In this document: piece by piece, positions 56,818 to 64,000 of the stretch | Position numbering within the stretch: the first letter of the stretch is position 1 | Layout: every line of letters starts with the position of its first letter | NCBI RefSeq assembly: GCF_001112925.1 | Contig: NZ_CPYD01000010.1 | Span: 62,001 to 126,000, forward strand | From: Yersinia nurmii | GTDB lineage: Bacteria > Pseudomonadota > Gammaproteobacteria > Enterobacterales > Enterobacteriaceae | Reading direction: 5' to 3' | DNA: 64,000 bases | Notes under the pieces: generated by a model | What the model was told of the DNA's origin: nothing | The model's database searches: none | The model's input: the letters and a program-made list of their open reading frames with translations, nothing else | Program-made: the position numbers and the translations under genes

Positions 56818-58658
56818 TAACGCTGCTGGAACAGGCGGTTAGCGACAAACTATTGCGCCCGTTAGACGTTCAGTTTGCACGGATGATCGCTACTGATAAT
56901 TCTCCTTTGATCCAATTGGTTGCGGCATATTTAAGCGCTGAAACCGGAGCTGGGCACGTTTGCCTGCCTTTAGACAGACTGCATCCGGAGCGACTGTTTG
57001 GTGGACGGCAGCCCGATTTGGCTCATGCCCTATGGCAAGCTGCCGGAGAGCCGGAGGCTGCAGATTTGCAGGCCGCGTTAGCACTTTCGGATGCAATCAG
57101 TGATGGCTCTTTACCTACTCCTTTGGTATTACAGCAGGAACGCCTCTATTTACAACGTATGTGGCAAAGTGAGGGCGATGTAGCGGATTTTATTGCCCAC
57201 GATGACGTGAATGAACCAATCGATGAGAAACGGTTACGAGGGATTCTGGATAACCTGTTTGGTGCGTCATCGGGTGAAATCGATTGGCAGAAGGTGGCTG
57301 CGGCTGTTGCCGTTACTCGCCGAATTTCGGTAATTTCTGGCGGGCCAGGCACTGGGAAAACGACCACGGTGGCCAGGTTGTTAACGGCGCTAGTGCAATT
57401 GAATGAAGATAAAAAATTGCGTATTCAATTGGCTGCACCGACCGGTAAAGCTGCCGCACGATTAACGGAATCATTAGGCAAGGCCAGTAACGATCTGCCA
57501 CTCAGTGAAAACGAAAGAAAGCTGTTTCCCGATCAGGCCTCAACGATACATCGTCTGCTTGGCGCTCAGCCCAATAGCCAACGTTTACGCTTTCACCGGG
57601 GAAATCCATTGAATCTGGATGTGTTGGTGGTAGACGAAGCTTCTATGGTTGATTTGCCTATGATGGCAAAATTGATTGCGGCACTGCCACCGCAGGCCAG
57701 AGTGATTTTCCTCGGAGATAGGGATCAATTGGCATCGGTTGAAGCCGGTGCCGTTTTAGGGGATATCTGCCGGCTGGTCGAGTCCGGGTATAGCCCACAG
57801 CGCGCAGAAGAACTGACGCGTCTGACGGGTTGCCAGCTTGCGGGAACTGCTATCGATAACGCAGCAAATATACGCGATAGCCTATGTTTGCTCCGAAAAA
57901 GCTACCGTTTTGATGAGAAATCCGGCATTGGACAACTGGCGTTAGCGGTCAATGCGGGCAAGCCTCGTGAGGCACTTTCCATATTGAATGGCAACTTCGA
58001 AGATATCGAGTATTTCCCGTTATCTGAAGCTGATGACTACCAGCGTCTATTACACCATAGCCTCGTCGGTTATCAGCGTTATTTGCAGCAGGTGGTTGAG
58101 GGCGCCGACCCCGCTGTTATATTGACTGAATTTGGTCGTTATCAGTTGCTTTGTGCGCTTCGAACGGGGCCATTTGGCGTTAGCGGTCTGAACGAAAGAA
58201 TTGAGCAGATTCTCAACCAAAAAGGATTGATTCGCCGGATTCCGGGGCCATCAGGTCGCTGGTATCTTGGCAGGCCGGTAATGATTGACCGCAATGATAG
58301 CGCCCTTGGGTTATTTAACGGCGACATTGGTATTGCTTTATATGACTCTGAAGGCGATTTGCGTGTTCATTTCCAGTTACCAGATGGCAGCATTAAATCG
58401 GTACAGCCGAGTCGTTTGCCTAGTCATGAAACAGCCTATGTAATGACGGTGCATAAGTCTCAGGGATCCGAGTTTGAGCACACTGCGTTAGTTTTACCGA
58501 ACCATTTTCTTCCGGTAGTCACCAGAGAATTAGTTTATACGGCGATAACCCGTGCTCGGAAGCATTTAACGCTCTATTGCACTGACAAGGTATTGACGAG
58601 CGCAATACTGACTCCGACTCAGCGACGGAGTGGTTTGGTGGAACGCTTAATTCGCTAG
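56814..58658 (+). CDS. recD: Exodeoxyribonuclease V subunit RecD
   Basis: 5'-3' helicase of RecBCD. The 614-residue product has Walker [17 protein letters not shown] near residue 177, Walker [17 protein letters not shown], and the C-terminal motifs [14 protein letters not shown] and [12 protein letters not shown]. Its ATGA start overlaps the recB stop, which sets subunit stoichiometry by coupled translation. It is last in the operon and is followed by a long hairpin. Confidence 0.97.
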   Translation: MITLLEQAVSDKLLRPLDVQFARMIATDNSPLIQLVAAYLSAETGAGHVCLPLDRLHPERLFGGRQPDLAHALWQAAGEPEAADLQAALALSDAISDGSLPTPLVLQQERLYLQRMWQSEGDVADFIAHDDVNEPIDEKRLRGILDNLFGASSGEIDWQKVAAAVAVTRRISVISGGPGTGKTTTVARLLTALVQLNEDKKLRIQLAAPTGKAAARLTESLGKASNDLPLSENERKLFPDQASTIHRLLGAQPNSQRLRFHRGNPLNLDVLVVDEASMVDLPMMAKLIAALPPQARVIFLGDRDQLASVEAGAVLGDICRLVESGYSPQRAEELTRLTGCQLAGTAIDNAANIRDSLCLLRKSYRFDEKSGIGQLALAVNAGKPREALSILNGNFEDIEYFPLSEADDYQRLLHHSLVGYQRYLQQVVEGADPAVILTEFGRYQLLCALRTGPFGVSGLNERIEQILNQKGLIRRIPGPSGRWYLGRPVMIDRNDSALGLFNGDIGIALYDSEGDLRVHFQLPDGSIKSVQPSRLPSHETAYVMTVHKSQGSEFEHTALVLPNHFLPVVTRELVYTAITRARKHLTLYCTDKVLTSAILTPTQRRSGLVERLIR

Positions 58659-58670
58659 CGTTTAGCCAGT

Positions 58671-58711
58671 GATTTTGCGGCCATGTTTCATGGGACAATG
58701 GCCGCAAAATC
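58671..58711. terminator. Hairpin after recD
   Basis: A 14-bp stem, GATTTTGCGGCCAT (58671-58684), pairs with ATGGCCGCAAAATC, around a loop of 13 bases. There is no T run, so it may act as an mRNA 3' end stabiliser rather than a simple terminator. Confidence 0.6.
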
Positions 58712-58964
58712 TCAACGTAAGCTGATGGTTATTATGGTAGAACTTATCAGGGGAAGGGTTAGGCGGTAGGCTTTCAGTTAATGTTTCGGTATGTGGATGA
58801 GCAAAGCAGAGTAATAGCGGGAAATAGGTAAATATCTATAAATCAGTATCTTGCTATTTGTCGTATGCTTGGTTTTTGATGTTCGTCTTACAAGATATCT
58901 ATCGTTTCGACGCCTCAGCATTTACATCTATCTATACATAAACGCTGCCTATAAATAAAAGTTA

Positions 58965-59032
58965 CAGCTCGACCCCTACTAATAATTTTTATTATCGATT
59001 ATTAGTTTTACCGGTTACGAGCTGCGCTTTTT
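58965..59032 (+). terminator. Extended stem-loop with T run between recD and argA
   Basis: Outer arms CAGCTCG (58965-58971) and CGAGCTG (59018-59024) enclose an inner stem CTAATAAT/ATTATTAG. CGCTTTTT follows. It could end recD transcription or a short unknown transcript. The rest of 58712-59084 shows no gene. Confidence 0.45.
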
Positions 59033-59084
59033 AAATTCTTAAATTCAAATTTATTTATATCAACGAGCTATTTATATCAATGGT

Positions 59085-60410
59085 CTATAAATCCGCCAGC
59101 AAGATCTTTGAACGCCGTTGATAATTGTACAGTTCCTGCTTCTCCACGGGCAAAACTTCCACTTCTGCGGGAGTAAAACCGCGCTCCTGAAACCAGTGAA
59201 TGCTGCGAGTGGTTAATACAAACAGCTTTTTCAGTCCCATTTGGCGTGCCTGATTGGCTACCCGCTTTAACAGCATTTCACCGCGGGACGAACTACGATA
59301 ATCGGGATGAACCGCTACGCAGGCCATTTCGCCAATTTGTTCTTCTGGGAATGGATAGAGAGCCGCGCAGGCGATGGTCAAATTATCACGCTCGATGATA
59401 GTAAATTTATCAATTTCCATTTCTAATTGCTCACGGGAGCGGCGCACTAAAATACCTTGTTGTTCCAATGGGCGAATAAGCTCCAGTATGCCGCCAATAT
59501 CGTTAATAGTTGCCCGTCTTACCTGCTCTGCACTTTCCATTACGATTTGGGTACCGATACCATCGCGGGAGAACAGTTCTTGCACGAGCGCTCCATCTTC
59601 CTGATAACTCAGTAAATGGCTGCGACGAACGCCGCTGCGACAGGCTTTTAATGCCCCGCGCAGGAAACGTACCGTGCCGGAGTTGTAGTCGCCTGATTGC
59701 TCCAGTTCTTCAATGCGTTTCTGGGCATCGTTGGGGAACAACTCGGAAATAATATTCCCTTCTCTATCCGTTACCCCTTGGGACGAGCAGAAACCGATCA
59801 TCTTTTCCGCTTTTAGCTTAATCGCAAGCTGCGTCGCCACTTCTTCAGAGGTCAGATTAAAGCTCTCTCCGGTGACTGAAACGGCTACTGGCCCCATCAG
59901 AACGATAGCACCGCTGTCCAATTGACGATGAATCGCTTCTTCATCTATACGGCGAATACGGCCACTGTGGCAATAATCAACGCCATCATCCACGCCGAGC
60001 GGCTGCGCGATAATAAAGTTACCGCTGACAACGTTGATATGGGCACCTTGCAATGGTGTGTTGTTGAGGCTCATGGATAAACGAGCGGTGATATCCAACT
60101 GAAGTAATCCTGCGGCCTGCTTAACCAATTCCAGGGTTCGAGAGTCAGTTACCCGAGTATGCTTATGATAAATAGGTTCATAGTTATGCTGAGCGAGATT
60201 ACTGTCGATTTGTGGGCGAGCACCATAAACCACCACAAGGCGAATCCCCAGGCTGTGCAATAGCCCTATATCATTGACGATATTGGCGAAGTTTTCATGT
60301 TCGATCGCTTCCCCGCCGAGCATGACGACAAACGTCTTGCCACGGTGCGCATTAATATAGGGAACTGAGTGGCGAAACCCTTGGACCAGTTCAGTACTAC
60401 GTTCCTTCAC
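59085..60410 (-). CDS. argA: N-acetylglutamate synthase
   Basis: First step of arginine synthesis: acetyl-CoA plus glutamate. The 441-residue product has an N-terminal amino-acid-kinase-like domain that binds the inhibitor arginine (residues 1-280; [24 protein letters not shown]) and a C-terminal GNAT catalytic domain ([27 protein letters not shown]). The start is GTG, aligned with E. coli ArgA. Two ARG boxes lie just upstream, so ArgR repression is expected. Confidence 0.97.
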   Translation of the reverse strand: MKERSTELVQGFRHSVPYINAHRGKTFVVMLGGEAIEHENFANIVNDIGLLHSLGIRLVVVYGARPQIDSNLAQHNYEPIYHKHTRVTDSRTLELVKQAAGLLQLDITARLSMSLNNTPLQGAHINVVSGNFIIAQPLGVDDGVDYCHSGRIRRIDEEAIHRQLDSGAIVLMGPVAVSVTGESFNLTSEEVATQLAIKLKAEKMIGFCSSQGVTDREGNIISELFPNDAQKRIEELEQSGDYNSGTVRFLRGALKACRSGVRRSHLLSYQEDGALVQELFSRDGIGTQIVMESAEQVRRATINDIGGILELIRPLEQQGILVRRSREQLEMEIDKFTIIERDNLTIACAALYPFPEEQIGEMACVAVHPDYRSSSRGEMLLKRVANQARQMGLKKLFVLTTRSIHWFQERGFTPAEVEVLPVEKQELYNYQRRSKILLADL

Positions 60411-60421
60411 GGCAGACCCTC

Positions 60422-60460
60422 TTTGAATTTTTATTCGGTATTTTTGTATTTTTATTCTTT
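60422..60460 (-). promoter_or_regulatory. Tandem ARG boxes of argA
   Basis: Two 18-bp boxes, 60422-60439 (core TGAATTTTTATTCG) and 60443-60460 (core TGTATTTTTATTCT), lie 3 bp apart. That is the exact spacing bound by one ArgR hexamer. They sit just before the GTG of argA. Confidence 0.9.
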
Positions 60461-60644
60461 TATGGTCGTGAAGGCAAGTAAGAAATTGCTATTAGATGCA
60501 TGTGTATGGCTATGAGAGAGTAATAAATTGAATAACATAAAAATGTTTTCTGATGACAGAGGGGGAGTGATTCGCTAAAGTTTTGCCATCATTATCTTTT
60601 TTGGTTGTTTTTTCATCGTTTATTGGTAGTTACTTTGGAGTTCC

Positions 60645-61895
60645 ATGGCAAATTCAGATCATAATCCCGCGCGTCGCCGTTTACTGCAAGGCGTAGCTGC
60701 AACCTGGTTACTCAGCGTTAGTCAGGTTGGATTTGCCGCCGCATCTCAGGTAGTTGCCGTTCGGGTATGGCCTTCCTCAACCTATACCCGTGTGACGTTG
60801 GAATCGAATACGCCACTTAAATATCGCCAATTTGCTTTAACAAATCCCGACAGAATTGTGGTGGATATCGAAGGTGTTCATCTCAATAGCGTACTGAAAG
60901 AGATTGGTGAGCAAATCCAGTCTGGCGATCCTTACTTAAAGCAGGCTCGCGTTGGACAATTTGATAAAAATACCGTGCGTCTGGTATTGGAACTCAAGCA
61001 AAGTATTAGCCCGCAGTTGTTTACCCTGAAGCCCGTTTCCAAATTCCGTAACCGTCTGGTTGTTGATCTTTATCCCGCTAAGGGAGGCGTTTCCGAGGAA
61101 GACGATCCTTTGCTGGCGCTGCTTGAGGATTACAACAAAGGCAACGTGGAGCGAACCTTGCCGGCAGAATCGGCTCGGGCTGGTAAGGCAGGACGCGATC
61201 GTCCGATTGTGATTATGCTGGATCCAGGGCACGGTGGCGAAGACCCCGGCGCAATAGGAAAAAACAAAACTCGCGAAAAAGACATTGTACTGCAAATTGC
61301 CCGTCGCCTCCGCGCGCTGATTCAGCGTGAGCCGAATATGCGGGTATTTATGACGCGAAATGAAGATGTGTTTATCCCGCTGAAAGTCAGGGTGGCAAAA
61401 GCCCGTAAGCAGCGCGCCGATCTGTTTATTTCGATTCATGCAGATGCTTTTACCAATAGAGCTGCTCGCGGTTCGTCGGTATTTGCGTTATCCACCAAAG
61501 GTGCAACCAGTACGGCGGCGAAATTCCTAGCGCAAACCCAGAACGAGGCTGACCTGATCGGCGGCGTCAGTAAAAGCGGCGATCGCTATCTGGATCACAC
61601 CATGATTGACCTGCTACAGACCGCAACGATTAACGACAGCCTAAAATTTGGTAAAGAAGTGTTACATCGGTTAGGTAAAATTAATAAACTGCATAAGAAC
61701 CGAGTCGATCAAGCTGGATTTGCCGTATTAAAAGCGCCGGATATCCCTTCGATTCTGGTAGAAACCGCTTTTATCAGTAACGTAGAAGAAGAACGTAAAT
61801 TACGCACCAGTCATTTCCAACAACAAATTGCTGAATCTGTATTTGCCGGAATCAAAGCTTACTTTGCTAACGGTGGGGCAGTTGCTCGGGTGTAA
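60645..61895 (+). CDS. amiC: N-acetylmuramoyl-L-alanine amidase AmiC
   Basis: Periplasmic zinc amidase that splits septal peptidoglycan during division, activated by NlpD. The 416-residue product has a twin-arginine signal ([15 protein letters not shown]), an N-terminal AMIN domain (residues 35-150) that targets the septum, and an amidase_3 domain with zinc ligands in [22 protein letters not shown] and the Glu of LVETAFISN. The AmiC place next to argA is conserved. A bidirectional terminator follows. Confidence 0.96.
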   Translation: MANSDHNPARRRLLQGVAATWLLSVSQVGFAAASQVVAVRVWPSSTYTRVTLESNTPLKYRQFALTNPDRIVVDIEGVHLNSVLKEIGEQIQSGDPYLKQARVGQFDKNTVRLVLELKQSISPQLFTLKPVSKFRNRLVVDLYPAKGGVSEEDDPLLALLEDYNKGNVERTLPAESARAGKAGRDRPIVIMLDPGHGGEDPGAIGKNKTREKDIVLQIARRLRALIQREPNMRVFMTRNEDVFIPLKVRVAKARKQRADLFISIHADAFTNRAARGSSVFALSTKGATSTAAKFLAQTQNEADLIGGVSKSGDRYLDHTMIDLLQTATINDSLKFGKEVLHRLGKINKLHKNRVDQAGFAVLKAPDIPSILVETAFISNVEEERKLRTSHFQQQIAESVFAGIKAYFANGGAVARV

Positions 61896-62021
61896 TGGCG
61901 CTGGTAATGGTATTAAGGCGTTATTGAATTTACCGGTCAAAGGATTGGCTGATTGGGAATGGAGTAAGGAAATTTATTGGGTGAGTCAGCCGGGATAGGG
62001 TAGTTTCCGGAAGCCAGAAAC

Positions 62022-62047
62022 AAAAAAACACCCTTGAGGGTGTTTTG
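62022..62047. terminator. Bidirectional terminator between amiC and the tRNA-fMet genes
   Basis: Stem AAAACACCC / GGGTGTTTT with loop TTGA, with A and T runs on both sides. It serves the convergent amiC and tRNA transcripts. Confidence 0.93.
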
Positions 62048-62071
62048 AGTGAGAAAACTGTCATTAAGAAT

Positions 62072-62148
<77 letters not shown>

Positions 62149-62224
62149 TCCGTCTAACAACTTATTTTACTATTATTTCAACACCATCGGACGACATTTG
62201 ATACTGCTGGTACTCAGTATCGGT

Positions 62225-62301
<77 letters not shown>

Positions 62302-62340
62302 TCCGTCTTAATGCTTATTTTCTACTGACTATCAAGTTGT

Positions 62341-62417
<77 letters not shown>

Positions 62418-62430
62418 TCCGATTCAGCGC

Positions 62431-62458
62431 ACTATACTCTGGATCACATTTCTTGCAA
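62431..62458 (-). promoter_or_regulatory. Sigma-70 promoter of the tRNA-fMet cluster
   Basis: On the minus strand, -35 TTGCAA (62453-62458) and -10 TATAGT (62431-62436) are 16 bp apart. A GC-rich discriminator (GCGC) follows, as expected of stringently controlled stable RNA genes. Confidence 0.85.
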
Positions 62459-62643
62459 GTGCTTTTGGCATTTAAACTGCATAAAGATAATCGATTGACT
62501 AATTTGTGAACTATGTGGTTTGTTTTTCTACGTTATGGGCAATATGAGCCAGACTATGATTTTTTGTGGCTACTGATTCCTTTATCCATAGGCGTTTGTT
62601 ATCGTTCAGCCGGAAGATAAAATGTGTAATAAGAAGGCGTGTA

Positions 62644-63804
62644 ATGAAAGGACGTTGGGGCAAATACCTACTGAGCGGATTAATGATTGCGGTATTGGCT
62701 GGTTGTCAGTCACGGCCAACCGATCGTGGTCAACAATATAAGGATGGTCGATTGAGCCATTCTCTGGAACTGGTCAATGAACCCAGCGCCACGGGTAAGC
62801 CGGTCAACGCAAAAGATTATTCAGATCAGGTGAAAGTGATTAATCAGGCTTCACCTAATCTTTACAACCGCCACAGTAATACTTTTGAAGCAGTCCAAAA
62901 CTGGATGCTGGCGGGCGCGGATACCAGCAAACTCAGCCTGTTTGGTTTGAACGCTTATCAAATGGAAGGGGTGGATAATTTTGGAAACGTCCAGTTTACC
63001 GGCTATTACACTCCAGTTTTACAAGCTCGCTATACGCCGCAGGGAGAATTCCGTCATCCTCTATACCGTATGCCATCTAAAAAAGGCAAAGGCCGTCTGC
63101 CCGATCGCGCCGGAATCTACGCCGGTGCGTTGGATGATCGCAATTTAGTTATCGCATACACCAATTCGTTGATGGATAACTTTATGATGGAAGTACAGGG
63201 CAGCGGTTACGTAGATTTTGGTGATGGGCGACCCCTGACCTTCTTTGGTTATGCAGGCAAAAATGGCCATGCTTACCGCAGTATCGGGAAAGTGCTGATT
63301 GACCGTGGTGAAGTCGCTAAGGCCGATATGTCGATGCAAGCTATTCGTAAATGGGCTGAAACGCACAGTGAAGCAGAAGTCAGAGAGTTATTAGAGCAGA
63401 ACCCGTCATTTGTGTTCTTTAAACCGGAAATGTACGCCCCGGTAAAAGGTGCGAGCGCGGTTCCATTAATTGCGAAAGCTTCTGTGGCATCGGATCGTTC
63501 ATTAATTCCTGCGGGAACAACGTTGCTGGCCGAAGTGCCACTGCTGGACGAACAGGGCAAATTTACCGGACAATATCAAATGCGCCTGATGGTTGCGCTG
63601 GACGTCGGTGGCGCAATCAAAGGTCAGCATTTCGATATTTATCAGGGTATTGGTCATGAGGCCGGTCAGGCTGCTGGTTTCTATAATCACTATGGTCGTG
63701 TATGGGTACTGAAAAATGCTCAAAGCGGTGGCCCAATGTTTACCGCTTATAAAGGTGATAAAGCCAACACGCCTTCCAGCTCTTCGCTTTTAGTGAATAA
63801 CTAG
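62644..63804 (+). CDS. mltA: Membrane-bound lytic murein transglycosylase A
   Basis: Outer-membrane lipoprotein that cleaves peptidoglycan glycan strands. The 386-residue product has a lipoprotein signal with lipobox LAGC, an MltA domain (residues 100-270; FTGYYTPVLQARYTPQGEFRHPLYRMP) and a 3D domain near the C-terminus (LMVALDVGGAIKGQHFDIYQGIG) containing the catalytic Asp region. I chose ATG 62644 (MKGRWGKYLL), preceded by AAGG, although the frame opens 26 codons earlier. Confidence 0.96.
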   Translation: MKGRWGKYLLSGLMIAVLAGCQSRPTDRGQQYKDGRLSHSLELVNEPSATGKPVNAKDYSDQVKVINQASPNLYNRHSNTFEAVQNWMLAGADTSKLSLFGLNAYQMEGVDNFGNVQFTGYYTPVLQARYTPQGEFRHPLYRMPSKKGKGRLPDRAGIYAGALDDRNLVIAYTNSLMDNFMMEVQGSGYVDFGDGRPLTFFGYAGKNGHAYRSIGKVLIDRGEVAKADMSMQAIRKWAETHSEAEVRELLEQNPSFVFFKPEMYAPVKGASAVPLIAKASVASDRSLIPAGTTLLAEVPLLDEQGKFTGQYQMRLMVALDVGGAIKGQHFDIYQGIGHEAGQAAGFYNHYGRVWVLKNAQSGGPMFTAYKGDKANTPSSSSLLVNN

Positions 63805-63844
63805 GCGACTAATGGCGTGACTCTGTTTACAGTCACAGCTTCTC

Positions 63845-63866
63845 AAGCGGCCAATTGGCCGCTTTT
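63845..63866 (+). terminator. Terminator of mltA
   Basis: Stem AAGCGGCC / GGCCGCTT with loop AATT, followed by TT. It lies about 40 bp after the mltA stop. Confidence 0.85.
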
Positions 63867-63918
63867 GCATTCGTAAGACTGGTTTTAGGTTATTTCTCTA
63901 TAAGGTACAAATAAGGTT

Positions 63919-64000
63919 ATGAGCACACTGTATTCTGAAGCTTATCAACAGCGATTTGGTGGCATAGCCCGTCTTTATGGTCAGCAGGCGCTGGCGGTAT
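63919..64000 (+). CDS. tcdA: tRNA threonylcarbamoyladenosine dehydratase TcdA/CsdL (3' end outside window)
   Basis: Only the first 27 codons are inside the window: MSTLYSEAYQQRFGGIARLYGQ. They match the N-terminus of the E. coli TcdA (CsdL) family, an E1-like enzyme that cyclises t6A37 in tRNA. AAGG precedes the ATG. The gene follows mltA in the same order as in E. coli, which supports the call despite the short sequence. Confidence 0.85.
   Translation, partial: MSTLYSEAYQQRFGGIARLYGQQALAV

Overview
The window is enterobacterial chromosome, most likely from Yersinia or a close relative in the Yersiniaceae. The protein sequences and gene order match the E. coli/Yersinia backbone: xerD-dsbC-recJ-prfB-lysS-tRNA-Gly, then lysR-lysA-galR-omr-aas-lplT, tas-ygdQ-mutH-rppH-ptsP-lgt-thyA-ppdA/B-ygdB-ppdC-recC-ptrA-recB-recD-argA-amiC-three tRNA-fMet-mltA-tcdA. 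Backbone genes have moderate G+C. The assignment rests on recall of sequences and gene order, not on a database search.

Positions 1-6240 hold recombination and repair genes (xerD end, recJ), disulfide isomerase dsbC, and translation genes: prfB with its programmed +1 frameshift, lysS, and tRNA-Gly(CCC). Just after the tRNA the sequence becomes strongly AT-rich, with 1.8 kb lacking a convincing gene. Positions 8055-16712 carry a winged-helix regulator and a compact type II secretion (T2SS) operon, gspC-D-E-F-G-H-I-J-K. It stops at gspK: gspL, gspM, a prepilin peptidase and a pilotin are not in the window, and GspC is short. Convergent to it (16950-19364) is a large predicted exported protein with two N-terminal beta/gamma-crystallin-like modules and a GNAT-acetyltransferase-like C-terminus. 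Divergent from that gene is a membrane-bound ToxR/PsaE-like regulator with an overlapping ToxS/PsaF-like partner (19767-20914). I read 6240-20915 as an acquired secretion island: one apparatus, one candidate substrate and two regulators. It has two long poly-G tracts, G10 at the gspD/gspE junction and G8 at the start of the ToxS-like gene, which could be phase-variable.

Positions 21107-32578 mix backbone genes (lysR, lysA, galR) with accessory ones: a FrnE/DsbA-like protein, an exported metallo-beta-lactamase-fold protein that has lost the usual metal motif, their LysR regulator, an MFS exporter, a second LacI-family regulator and a BisC-like molybdoenzyme. The last has a (CTAG)5 repeat in its upstream region.

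Positions 32761-64000 are conserved backbone. They include an OmrA/B-type small RNA upstream of aas, a cluster of DnaA boxes between mutH and rppH that corresponds in position to E. coli DARS2, the four minor pilin genes upstream of recC, the RecBCD/PtrA operon, argA with a tandem ARG box, and three initiator tRNA genes.
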